A stretch of DNA of 6,919 bases from an uncultured Caldimicrobium sp. (GTDB lineage Bacteria > Desulfobacterota > Thermodesulfobacteria > Thermodesulfobacteriales > Thermodesulfobacteriaceae), in the NCBI GenBank assembly GCA_938091475.1, contig CALLJI010000199.1:1-6919 (forward strand), written 5' to 3'. Below the pieces are notes generated by a model, which saw only the letters and a list, made by a program, of their open reading frames with translations, did no database searches and was not told the DNA's origin. A program made the translations under genes and the position numbers. Below are positions 1 through 6,779 of this stretch, in pieces. Each line of letters opens with the position of its first letter. The first letter of the stretch is position 1.

Positions 1-149
1 CTGTGGAGAAAGTAGATGATGCCATTGAACTTTTTACTGGATTAAAGCCAGAACAATTTCATAAGAAAGTTTTGACTAATCTAAAGAAGTTCTACGAACT
101 CTCCAAGGAGGAAAAACCAAAGAAGAAAAAGGGTAAAAAAAAGAAATAA
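1..149 (+). CDS. C-terminal end of a probable Lon-like (LonB-type) ATP-dependent protease, 5' truncated
   Basis: Only the last 48 codons are present, in frame from base 3 to a TAA at 147-149; the gene begins left of the window. The visible peptide opens with VEKVDDAIELFTGLKPEQFH. This resembles the end of the S16 protease domain in Lon-like AAA+ proteases, where a V-x-x-V-x-x-A-I-E-L-L-T-G segment is typical. If correct, the enzyme degrades damaged or regulatory proteins in the cytoplasm using ATP. After this segment come a short helical stretch and a Lys-rich tail in which 11 of the last 13 residues are Lys, a low-complexity end unlike a folded domain. The catalytic Ser-Lys dyad and the ATPase domain are outside the window, so the call rests on one short motif. 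The gene converges on selB; no clear intrinsic terminator follows its stop. Confidence 0.6.
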   Translation, partial: VEKVDDAIELFTGLKPEQFHKKVLTNLKKFYELSKEEKPKKKKGKKKK

Positions 150-248
150 CACCTTATTCCTAAATTACACGCTTTTACTATTTTGAATTGTCACATTCTT
201 CTTTCTATGTATTTTATTGAAGGATTTGACAGGAATGCACAACTTTTT
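150..248. other. AT-rich spacer after the Lon-like gene, no gene seen
   Basis: About 100 bases lie between the stop of the Lon-like gene and the first palindromic repeat. I see no hairpin followed by a T run. The only short reading frame begins with ATG at 207, runs 19 codons into the first repeat and lacks a ribosome binding site. A TTGACA at 226-231 has no matching -10 box at normal spacing, because the repeat array begins there. I assign no function. Confidence 0.6.
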
Positions 249-491
249 GGGCGATTCGTGAATTGACGCTACGATTTTTGAGGCAATCCGTGAATCGCCC
301 CTACGATTGAACCCTTTTGGGGCACGGCATAGCCGTGCCCATACAAATTTTGGGCGATTCGTGAATCGCCCCTACAGATGAAACCAATTGGGCACGGCGG
401 TGCCGTGCCCCTACGAATTACCTCATTTGGGCAGGGGCGGGCAAGCCCTGCCCCTAAGGATTTGTGGGCAATTCGTGAATTGCCCCAACGA
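249..491 (+). repeat. Array of seven polar palindromic repeat units (GGGC...GCCCCTAC family)
   Basis: Seven units of about 25 bp start at 249, 280, 319, 352, 390, 429 and 466, so the spacing is 31-39 bp. AT-rich spacers of 5-13 bp separate them. All have the same polarity: GGGC at the left and GCCCCTAC, or a close variant, at the right. Inner stems differ. Units at 352 and 466 use GATTC/GAATC and AATTC/GAATT around GT. Units at 320 and 390 use ACGGC/GCCGT. The unit at 429 uses AGGG/CCCT. The unit at 249 has a decayed right arm and the unit at 280 a decayed left arm. The 352, 390 and 466 units are perfect inverted repeats with 9-bp arms around 2-3 bases. The array fills the gap between the convergent ends of the Lon-like gene and selB. 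It resembles REP-like or miniature palindromic elements, but I cannot assign it to a named family. Confidence 0.9.
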
Positions 492-500
492 ATTAGGAGC

Positions 501-2423
501 TTAAATCTTTCGGGGGACCCTTTTGTCTCCAAGCCTAAGAGTAATTTTTTGCTTGTCTAAATATTCCAACAAGGGAATTAAATATTTTCTGCTAACCCCT
601 TCACCTACAAGCTTTCTAAAATCTGCAATGGTCAATTCTGGATGCTTTTTAAAATACTCCTTTACCTTCCTTTCAACCTCCTCTAAAACTGCCCTGTGGC
701 ATATAATTTTTTCAGCAATTTTAATTAAAACCCCCTCTCTTAATAGAACTTTTAAAACTTCTTCTGCAGCTTTATGTAATTTTCCAAATTCATTAATTAT
801 CTCTTCATAATCTCTTGGAGTTAAGCCTTCCTTTAAGAATTTTAATTCCACTTGTTTTTTAATTGTTTCATATTCTGTTGATTTCTTTTGAAATTCAGAG
901 AGGGCATATAATTCTCTCTCTTTAAAAATTTTTTTCTCCTCTAACAATTCGTCCAAGGCTCTTTCAAGGAGGACATCTTTGGCGTGAAGGGAGAGCCTAC
1001 TTTTAAGAAACTCTTTGCTTAGTCCTGGAGAAAAGGGGTTATTTTCATGGAATTTTTTTAATTTTTCAAGGATATCTTCTTTAACTTTTATTAGAGATTC
1101 CTTTGAAAAAAGAAATTTTTCTTCGCCACTTTTCAGAAGTAGAATTTTATCTTTAAGTTGCTCTAAAAGGTTGGCGAGGTTTTCTCCAAAAATGGCTGTT
1201 CTTAGGGATAGATCTTTCAAGGAGATGCCTAAGGTTCCTTTTTTCTCAATAAAATAATAAACTAAGTCTTCTTCTCTTGCCTTGGAGAGAAATTCTAATT
1301 CTTTTCTTTCCCAAGGTTTAGTCCTCTTTCTTCTTTGAGATAGAGGATTTAATATTCTGCCTCCAGCTACTGTTTCATTTGTTCCAGGTCTTCTAAGTAT
1401 AAATCTATCTTCTCTCCAAACGCAAAGGGGTTTTTGAAGAAACACTTGGGCTATATCTCTTTCACCTGGGTTTAGGGTATCCTTATTGAAGAGAATCAAT
1501 TTTGCTAAGACCTCTGATGTACCGACATAAAAAAGTAGATTCTCAAAATTTCGGAGAGGTGGATCTATCTCTTTTAGTACTCTTATCTCTACATCTAACC
1601 ACTGAGTGGGTTCTAACACATTAGGTTCTGCGATTACATCTCCCCTCTTTATTTCCTCCTTTTCAGCTCCCATAATGTTTAGGGCTACGCGCATACCAGC
1701 AGAGGCTTTTTCTACAGGTTCGCTATGAACTTGAATATTTCTTACCTTCACTTTTTTTAAATGAGGATAAAGCATAAGCTCATCGTTTACGCTAACTTCT
1801 CCTGAAAGAGATGTACCTCTAATTACCAAACCAAACCCTTTGATAGTGAAGACTCCATCTATAGGGAGGCGAAAGGGAAGCCTTTTTTCCTTGCCTTTTA
1901 TGTTCCGTGCTTTATCATCCAAAGCCTTTATAAGTTCTTCTTTACCTTCCAGAGTTATAGCAGAAAAGGGAAGGATAGGGGCTTTTTCCAAAAAAGTGCC
2001 CTTTAAAAATTCTTCTACCTCTACTTTTACCATTTCTAACCAATCTTTTTCTACTAAATCCATCTTACTTAGCACAACTATTCCATCCTTTATGCCGAGA
2101 AGTTCGCAGATTTCAAGATGTTCCCGTGTCTGAGGCATAATACCCTCATCTGCCGCGATGACTAAGAGAACCAAATCAATCCCAGATGCGCCAGCTACCA
2201 TATTTCTAATAAAACGTTCATGCCCAGGAACATCCACTATGCTAGCATAAATACCTGAAGGAAGCTTAAGGCTTGCAAAGCCAATGTCTATGGTGATACC
2301 TCTTTCTTTTTCCTCTTTAAGTCTATCGGTGTCAATTCCCGTTAAGGCTTTGACTAAAGCAGTTTTCCCGTGATCTATATGACCAGCAGTTCCTATAACT
2401 ACACTTTTAACTAACCTTTCCAT
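501..2423 (-). CDS. selB: Selenocysteine-specific translation elongation factor SelB
   Basis: This GTPase brings Sec-tRNA(Sec) to the ribosome at UGA codons marked by a SECIS hairpin, in place of EF-Tu. The 640-residue length matches the long bacterial form. G1 is AGHIDHGKT (13-21), G2 centres on [10 protein letters not shown] (41-50), G3 is DVPGH (64-68), G4 is SKMD (119-122) and G5 is near SAI (154-156). EF-Tu-like beta-barrel domains follow at about 182-270 and 275-360. The region of about 370-635 fits the four winged helices that bind SECIS RNA, and ends with a typical [15 protein letters not shown] segment. The ATG directly abuts the glyS TAA and no good ribosome binding site precedes it; no alternative GTG or TTG lies before the G1 motif, so coupled translation is likely. 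It is the last gene of the operon, with its stop only 9 bp from the repeat array. Identification is secure. Confidence 0.97.
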   Translation of the reverse strand: MERLVKSVVIGTAGHIDHGKTALVKALTGIDTDRLKEEKERGITIDIGFASLKLPSGIYASIVDVPGHERFIRNMVAGASGIDLVLLVIAADEGIMPQTREHLEICELLGIKDGIVVLSKMDLVEKDWLEMVKVEVEEFLKGTFLEKAPILPFSAITLEGKEELIKALDDKARNIKGKEKRLPFRLPIDGVFTIKGFGLVIRGTSLSGEVSVNDELMLYPHLKKVKVRNIQVHSEPVEKASAGMRVALNIMGAEKEEIKRGDVIAEPNVLEPTQWLDVEIRVLKEIDPPLRNFENLLFYVGTSEVLAKLILFNKDTLNPGERDIAQVFLQKPLCVWREDRFILRRPGTNETVAGGRILNPLSQRRKRTKPWERKELEFLSKAREEDLVYYFIEKKGTLGISLKDLSLRTAIFGENLANLLEQLKDKILLLKSGEEKFLFSKESLIKVKEDILEKLKKFHENNPFSPGLSKEFLKSRLSLHAKDVLLERALDELLEEKKIFKERELYALSEFQKKSTEYETIKKQVELKFLKEGLTPRDYEEIINEFGKLHKAAEEVLKVLLREGVLIKIAEKIICHRAVLEEVERKVKEYFKKHPELTIADFRKLVGEGVSRKYLIPLLEYLDKQKITLRLGDKRVPRKI

Positions 2424-4496
2424 TTAGGCTAAGTAGGATAGATCTCCAAATTTATAAAAATACTGGGCAAGACTTGAGAGCAAAGATAATCGATTTTGTC
2501 GTAACTCATCCTCTTCTACCATTACAAATACTTCCTCAAAAAATCGATCTATAAGAGGTTTGAATTTTAGCAGTGTTTCTAAGTAAGAAGGATAATTTTT
2601 CTCCTCCTCCAGAGTTTTAAGAGGTTTTTCTAATTCAAGTAATTTTTGATATAAAAGTTTTTCTGTTTCCTCTTTTAGGAGCAAGGGATTAATAGGTTGA
2701 AAGGAAGTGGGTTCTATATTTTTCAAAATTTGGGTTACTCTTTTAAAGAGAATGATAAGGTCCTGAAAGTCTTTTTCTTGATATATTTCTTTTAAAGCTA
2801 AGAGTTTGAGAGATTGATTATAGGGATTGAGAGATTGGTCTAATATGACATATATAAAGGCTTTAGAGAAGCCTAAGGAGAAAAGCTCTCCTTCAAGCCT
2901 TTTTTTCAAAAAATCGGTGATTTCACTATGGGCATTCCTATTCTTTAAATAACCTTGTTTTTGAATTAATTCTAAGGCATAGGCAAAGGTTTTTTCTAAG
3001 TCCAGAAAAAGTTTTTTAGTCAGTAATATTTTTATGATTCCATAGGCAGCTCTTCTTAGGGCATAGGGGTCTCCTTCACCACTTACTTTTTCACCTGCAC
3101 CTATCAAAGTAGAAAGATGATCAATTTTATCCCCAAGAGCTAAGAGTACACCAAGTTTCGTTTCAGGAAAAAGTTCCTCTTTGGGGGAAGGTAGATATTG
3201 TTCATAAAGGGCGGGAGCAATTTCCTTTTCTCCTTCTAAGGTGAGATAATGTGCTCCCATATAGCCCTGAAGGCTTGGAAATTCTTTTACCACCTCTGTA
3301 ATAAGGTCTGCTTTAGAGCAGAAGGCTGCCTTCTCAATGAGCTCATCACTTATCTCTGGATAAAGCTCCCTCTTTAAATACTTTGCTAAATCAATCAGGC
3401 GAAGAGTTTTATCGTATAATGTACCTGCTTTAAGGTGGTAAATTACTCCCTTTAAATGGTTCACTCTATTTTTGAGGGGTTCCTTGATATCCCTCTCATA
3501 ATAAAATAGGGCATCCTCTAATCGAGCTTTTGCTACCCGCTCGTGCCCCTTAATTACCACCTTTTCATCCTTAGGCCTGTTGTTATTCACCGCTACAAAA
3601 TAAGGAAGCAGTCTATTCTCTTCATCAACTAAATAAAAATATCTCTGATGTTCCTGTAAGGCTGTTGTAATCAATTTTTCAGGTAATTTTAAAAACTCTT
3701 TAGGGAAACTTCCTAAGACTGGAAAAGGAAATTCCACTAAATGAGCATTTTCAGTAAGAAGCTCTTCATCCATTATTACTTTCCCATAGCCTTTGGTAAC
3801 TTCTTCAATGGTCTTTCGGGTATAGTTTTTTCTCTCCTCAACCTCAAGAATTACATAATGCTCAAAAAGGGTTTTTTGATATAAATCCCAATTGGCCTCT
3901 TCTATAGGTAGATGTTCTTGAGAGAGAAATCTGTGGCCTTTTGTGTATTTACCGCTCTTTATTCCAGCTATTTCAATAGGAATTAATTCTTTTCCATAAA
4001 GGGCAAGTAACCATCTTATAGGTCTTCCAAAGGCTAAGTCAAAGGTGTTCCATCGCATTTTTTTAGGAAAATAAATATTTTGTATGATCTCCAAAAGTAG
4101 GTTAGGAAGGAGTTCTATGGTGTTTTGACCAGCTAAGATTTTTTTAGCACAAAAATACTTTCCTTTTGGAGTTTCTTTTACATAAAGGGAGTTTAAATCC
4201 AAATGGTGCTTTTTAACAAAGCCTAAGAGAGCTTGGGTATACTTTCCCTCTTTATCAAGGGCAAGTGAAAGAGAGGGACCTAAAATTTCTTCTATGCGAT
4301 CCCTTTGTCTTTCTGCCAAATTTTCCACATAGAGAGCAAGCCTTCTACAAGTACCTGCCACTTTGATCTCATCGTAAGGAATGTCTAAGGTTTCTAATTT
4401 AGATTGGACAAAATTTTTGAGACTTTGCAGAGCTGGTTCAATAAATCTTGCAGGAAGTTCTTCGGTTCCTATTTCAAAAAGGAGATTCCTACTCAT
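2424..4496 (-). CDS. glyS: Glycyl-tRNA synthetase beta subunit
   Basis: Beta subunit of the heterotetrameric bacterial glycyl-tRNA synthetase, which charges tRNA(Gly) with glycine; this subunit mainly recognises the tRNA. The 690 residues are full length for the family. Visible signatures are the N-terminal [14 protein letters not shown] (5-18), MRW (147-149), [10 protein letters not shown] (157-166), GHRFL (187-191), EHQRYFY (282-288), [17 protein letters not shown] (320-336), [10 protein letters not shown] (405-414) and [12 protein letters not shown] (475-486). The end, around [19 protein letters not shown] (652-670), fits the DALR anticodon-binding domain. The loop before the GDPYALRR motif (GAGEKVSGE) differs somewhat from the E. 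coli form. The start overlaps the glyQ stop by four bases (ATGA), and a GGAGAG site lies six bases upstream inside glyQ, so the two subunits are probably made in equal amounts by coupled translation. Confidence 0.98.
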   Translation of the reverse strand: MSRNLLFEIGTEELPARFIEPALQSLKNFVQSKLETLDIPYDEIKVAGTCRRLALYVENLAERQRDRIEEILGPSLSLALDKEGKYTQALLGFVKKHHLDLNSLYVKETPKGKYFCAKKILAGQNTIELLPNLLLEIIQNIYFPKKMRWNTFDLAFGRPIRWLLALYGKELIPIEIAGIKSGKYTKGHRFLSQEHLPIEEANWDLYQKTLFEHYVILEVEERKNYTRKTIEEVTKGYGKVIMDEELLTENAHLVEFPFPVLGSFPKEFLKLPEKLITTALQEHQRYFYLVDEENRLLPYFVAVNNNRPKDEKVVIKGHERVAKARLEDALFYYERDIKEPLKNRVNHLKGVIYHLKAGTLYDKTLRLIDLAKYLKRELYPEISDELIEKAAFCSKADLITEVVKEFPSLQGYMGAHYLTLEGEKEIAPALYEQYLPSPKEELFPETKLGVLLALGDKIDHLSTLIGAGEKVSGEGDPYALRRAAYGIIKILLTKKLFLDLEKTFAYALELIQKQGYLKNRNAHSEITDFLKKRLEGELFSLGFSKAFIYVILDQSLNPYNQSLKLLALKEIYQEKDFQDLIILFKRVTQILKNIEPTSFQPINPLLLKEETEKLLYQKLLELEKPLKTLEEEKNYPSYLETLLKFKPLIDRFFEEVFVMVEEDELRQNRLSLLSSLAQYFYKFGDLSYLA

Positions 4497-5335
4497 TGAG
4501 ATCTCTCCATCCAGGTCTCTGCTGCTCTTTTGGCAAGACCTCTCACACGGGCAATATAATTAGCTCTCTCTATAGGGGAGAGAGCACCTCTTGCATCAAG
4601 TAGATTAAAGGTATGGGAACATTTTAAAACAAAGTCATACCCTGGAAGAACCAAACCCTCTTCAAGAAGTCTGTGTGCCTCCTCTTCATACATTTCAAAT
4701 AATTTTTTTAACCTTTCTATATCTGCTACCTCAAAATTAAAGATGGAAAATTCAACTTCTCCTCTAAGGTGAACATCTCCATAAGTGACTTTTTCATTCC
4801 ATTTAAGATCGAAAACATTATCCACTCCCTGCAAATACATAGTGAGCCTTTCCAATCCATAAGTAATTTCTACTGAAACAGGTCTACATTCAAAACCACC
4901 CACTTGTTGGAAATAGGTAAATTGTGTTATCTCCATACCATCTAACCAAACTTCCCAACCTAATCCCCAAGCACCAAGGGTAGGGGACTCCCAATCATCC
5001 TCCACAAAGCGGATATCATGTTCTAAAGGATCTATTCCTAAAAAAGCTAAACTATTTAGATAAAGTTCTTGAATATTCTGCGGGGAGGGTTTAATAATGA
5101 CCTGATATTGGTAATAGTGTTGTAGTCTATTAGGATTTTCACCATATCTTCCATCTGTAGGGCGTCGGGAGGGAGCTACATAAGCACAGGCCCAAGGTTC
5201 CGGTCCCAAAGCCCTTAAAAAAGTGGCTGGGTGGAAAGTACCAGCCCCAGATTCCACATCATAGGGTTGAAGAATGACACACCCTTGCTTAGCCCAATAT
5301 TTATGTAATCTGGCTATAACTTCTTGAAAATACAT
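4493..5335 (-). CDS. glyQ: Glycyl-tRNA synthetase alpha subunit
   Basis: Alpha, catalytic class II subunit of the alpha2-beta2 glycyl-tRNA synthetase; it forms glycyl-adenylate and pairs with GlyS. The 280-residue protein is slightly shorter than the E. coli form because both ends are trimmed. Very conserved blocks are [20 protein letters not shown] (14-33), [19 protein letters not shown] (41-59), [20 protein letters not shown] (60-79), [17 protein letters not shown] (123-139) and, as class II motif 3, [13 protein letters not shown] (157-169). The C-terminal [20 protein letters not shown] segment (243-262) is also typical. The ATG is the only possible start, because an in-frame TAG, the purM stop itself, lies six bases upstream. 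An AGGGGAG sequence overlaps that stop but sits just one base from the ATG, a tight spacing that suggests reinitiation by ribosomes finishing purM. Confidence 0.98.
   Translation of the reverse strand: MYFQEVIARLHKYWAKQGCVILQPYDVESGAGTFHPATFLRALGPEPWACAYVAPSRRPTDGRYGENPNRLQHYYQYQVIIKPSPQNIQELYLNSLAFLGIDPLEHDIRFVEDDWESPTLGAWGLGWEVWLDGMEITQFTYFQQVGGFECRPVSVEITYGLERLTMYLQGVDNVFDLKWNEKVTYGDVHLRGEVEFSIFNFEVADIERLKKLFEMYEEEAHRLLEEGLVLPGYDFVLKCSHTFNLLDARGALSPIERANYIARVRGLAKRAAETWMERSQ
4503..4508 (-). promoter_or_regulatory. Ribosome binding site of glyS inside glyQ
   Basis: GGAGAG, read on the minus strand, lies six bases before the glyS ATG, within the last codons of glyQ. Together with the ATGA overlap it fixes the glyS start and implies coupled translation of the two synthetase subunits. 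Confidence 0.7.
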
Positions 5336-5336
5336 A

Positions 5337-5343
5337 CTCCCCT
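5337..5343 (-). promoter_or_regulatory. Ribosome binding site of glyQ overlapping the purM stop
   Basis: AGGGGAG on the minus strand shares its first bases with the purM TAG stop and ends one base before the glyQ ATG. The sequence is a strong match to anti-Shine-Dalgarno pairing, but the spacing is unusually short. Translation of glyQ therefore probably depends on ribosomes terminating at purM. Confidence 0.5.
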
Positions 5344-6391
5344 ATACCAACTGAACTTGATTATTTTCATCCTCTTGTAATTTCTCTACAGTCCCCAGTA
5401 CATAACCCTTTTCATTTAAAGCATTTATAAAGGTTAGTGTATCCTCTACAGAATTTTTATCCACGATAAGCACCATCCCTATACCGCAATTGAAAACTTG
5501 ATACATTTCCTCTTCTGAAATTTTTCCTAAGTTTTGTATGTACTTGAAAATAGCAGGCCATTCCCAAGCTTTTTTATCAATAATTGCTTTGCAATTCTTG
5601 GGAAGGATACGAGGGATGTTATCATAAAACCCTCCACCCGTTATGTGAGCTATACCCTTGATTTTTACAGCTTTATTAAGCAGAGTAAGAAGGATGGGTA
5701 CATAAATTTTAGTAGGAGTTAGCAAAATTTCTCCCAGAGGCCTTTCTAACTCTTCGGGTATGTATTCTAAAGACAACTTATGATCTTCAAAGAGGATTTT
5801 TCTAACTAGGGAGAAACCATTGCTGTGTAATCCCTTTGAAGCAAGACCAATTATTGTATCACCAATAGAAATTTCAGAGCCATCAATGATTTTATCTCTA
5901 TCTACTATACCCACCACAAAACCAGCTACATCATAATCTTCCTCTTTATACATACCAGGCATCTCTGCGGTTTCTCCTCCTAAAAGAGCACATTGAGAAA
6001 TTTCACATCCCTCAGTAATTCCCTCTATTAATTCATTAAAAATTTCCTCTTTAAATTTTCCCATAGCTATGTAATCTAAGAAAAAAAGCGGTCTTGCCCC
6101 GCAGGTGATAATATCGTTTACACACATAGCCACTAAATCTATGCCTATTCCTTTATGAGAATTTGCCATTATAGCTAATTTTATCTTTGTTCCTACACCG
6201 TCAGTTGAGGCTACTAAGACGGGATTTTTACAATAGGAGGTATCTAAGGAAAAAAGACCAGCAAAACCACCAATGGAGGAAATGACACCCTTTTGAGATA
6301 ATTTTTTGGTTTTATCTTTCACGATTTCTACCAGGAGATTAGCTTTTTCTAAATCTACACCAGCCCTTTTATAGCTCTCAGCTTTACTCAT
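5342..6391 (-). CDS. purM: Phosphoribosylformylglycinamidine cyclo-ligase (AIR synthetase)
   Basis: Catalyses the fifth step of de novo purine synthesis: ATP-dependent ring closure of FGAM to aminoimidazole ribonucleotide in the cytoplasm. The 349 residues are normal for the family. Signatures in order are YKRAGVD (7-13), GGFAGLF (41-47), the ATP/phosphate-binding VASTDGVGTKIKLA (60-73), GIDLVAMCVNDIITCGARPL (83-102), LLGGETAEMPGMY (136-148), DVAGFVVG (154-161), GLHSNGFSLVRK (187-198) and AHITGGGFYDNIPRILP (248-264). It is the first gene of the operon. The ATG is preceded by TGAGGGGG at 6403-6410, 11 bases upstream, which is long but usable; no other start codon lies between. A candidate promoter lies just beyond. 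No other pur gene is in the window. Confidence 0.98.
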   Translation of the reverse strand: MSKAESYKRAGVDLEKANLLVEIVKDKTKKLSQKGVISSIGGFAGLFSLDTSYCKNPVLVASTDGVGTKIKLAIMANSHKGIGIDLVAMCVNDIITCGARPLFFLDYIAMGKFKEEIFNELIEGITEGCEISQCALLGGETAEMPGMYKEEDYDVAGFVVGIVDRDKIIDGSEISIGDTIIGLASKGLHSNGFSLVRKILFEDHKLSLEYIPEELERPLGEILLTPTKIYVPILLTLLNKAVKIKGIAHITGGGFYDNIPRILPKNCKAIIDKKAWEWPAIFKYIQNLGKISEEEMYQVFNCGIGMVLIVDKNSVEDTLTFINALNEKGYVLGTVEKLQEDENNQVQLV

Positions 6392-6402
6392 CGGTAAGGA
6401 TA

Positions 6403-6410
6403 CCCCCTCA
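6403..6410 (-). promoter_or_regulatory. Ribosome binding site of purM
   Basis: TGAGGGGG on the minus strand lies 11 bases upstream of the purM ATG. It is the only purine-rich site near that start, and the spacing is somewhat longer than usual. Confidence 0.5.
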
Positions 6411-6429
6411 AGGATTAGATTAGTTTATA

Positions 6430-6457
6430 ATTTTAGTTTATTTTTTTGTAATTACAA
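6430..6457 (-). promoter_or_regulatory. Candidate sigma70-type promoter of the purM-glyQ-glyS-selB operon
   Basis: On the minus strand, TTGTAA (6452-6457, 4 of 6 matches to the -35 consensus) is separated by 16 bases from TAAAAT (6430-6435, 5 of 6 matches to the -10 consensus). Transcription would begin near 6423, giving a leader of about 30 nt, too short for a T-box or purine riboswitch. The region is very AT-rich, so chance matches are likely and the call is tentative. Confidence 0.4.
6446..6457. promoter_or_regulatory. Perfect 12-bp palindrome over the purM -35 box, possible operator
   Basis: TTGTAATTACAA is its own reverse complement and contains the candidate -35 hexamer of the operon. 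A dimeric repressor bound here would block RNA polymerase. No regulator gene is nearby and I do not recognise it as the site of a specific family. Confidence 0.3.
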
Positions 6458-6557
6458 GCAATCTAAAGAATCTTAATTAGTATACCCTACGGTTAAACTC
6501 ATTTGGGATGCCCTTGCCCTGCCTCTACAGAATGAAAAATTTTCAATGGGAATATTT

Positions 6558-6622
6558 GTAGGGGCTTGTCTTGCTGTGCCCAAAGAATTTAAAAATTGTA
6601 TCCGCAACCCTTGTGGTTGCCC
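6558..6622 (-). repeat. Two inverted copies of the palindromic repeat
   Basis: The copy at 6558-6581 begins GTAGGGGC and ends GTGCCC, so its polarity is opposite to the rest. The copy at 6598-6622 keeps arms GCAACC and GGTTGC around CTTGT-like bases and has GTATCC in place of GTAGGG. These are the only minus-oriented units in the window. Confidence 0.65.
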
Positions 6623-6700
6623 AATTGAGGGCACGGCGGTGCCGTGCCCCTACAAATTTTGGGCAGGGGCAAGCCCTGCCCCTACAGATTTTGAAATATT

Positions 6701-6714
6701 GGGCAGGGGCGAGC
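6701..6714 (+). repeat. Truncated half-unit of the palindromic repeat
   Basis: GGGCAGGGGCGAGC matches the left half of the unit at 429 except for one base. It then stops abruptly in AT-rich DNA with no right arm or CCCTAC tail. The break lies eight bases before the TTGACA box of the candidate rightward promoter. Confidence 0.7.
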
Positions 6715-6722
6715 TTTAAAAT

Positions 6723-6751
6723 TTGACAAAAATAATATTGTAAATTAAATT
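6723..6751 (+). promoter_or_regulatory. Candidate sigma70-type promoter of the TtcA-like gene
   Basis: A perfect TTGACA (6723-6728) is followed after 17 bases by TAAATT (6746-6751, 4 of 6 matches to the -10 consensus). Transcription would begin near 6758, about 22 nt before the ATG of the TtcA-like gene. The -35 box is strong, the -10 box is weak. Confidence 0.5.
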
Positions 6752-6779
6752 ATTGATAAATTTACTCTTCAATTTTCTT

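Larger units (their letters stand above)
6505..6714. repeat. Second cluster of the GGGC...GCCCCTAC palindromic repeats, mixed orientation and partly decayed
   Basis: Six copies of the family found at 249-491. Plus-oriented: 6505-6529 (decayed), 6629-6653 (intact, arms GGGCACGGC and GCCGTGCCC around GGT), 6661-6686 (intact, arms GGGCAGGG and CCCTGCCC around GCAAG) and 6701-6714 (left half only). Minus-oriented, with GTAGGGGC or a variant at the left: 6558-6581 and 6598-6622. The cluster lies between the divergent purM operon and the TtcA-like gene, upstream of both. CCCTAC at 6485-6490 may be the remaining tail of another copy. No protein-coding potential is seen here. Confidence 0.85.

Noticed and set aside
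226..231. TTGACA as a rightward promoter
   Set aside because: Seventeen bases later the sequence is the GC-rich repeat, with no -10 box.
207..266. A 19-codon frame starting with ATG after the Lon-like gene
   Set aside because: It has no ribosome binding site and ends within the first repeat.
466..485. Last hairpin of the array as an intrinsic terminator of selB
   Set aside because: On the minus strand the stem is followed by ACAAAT rather than a T run, so it does not fit a Rho-independent terminator.
249..491. CRISPR-like array with a period near 37 bp
   Set aside because: The repeats differ in their central sequence, spacers are only 5-13 AT-rich bases, and no cas gene is present.
269..532. 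Open frame of 87 codons on the minus strand across the repeats
   Set aside because: It starts inside selB and its peptide is translated palindromic repeat sequence; spacing near multiples of three keeps it open by chance, and no ribosome binding site is seen.
378..560. Open frame of 60 codons on the plus strand across the repeats
   Set aside because: It consists of repeat units plus antisense selB, with no domain or ribosome binding site.
6392..6430. T-box or purine riboswitch ahead of purM
   Set aside because: The predicted leader is about 30 nt and shows neither conserved T-box nor purine aptamer elements.
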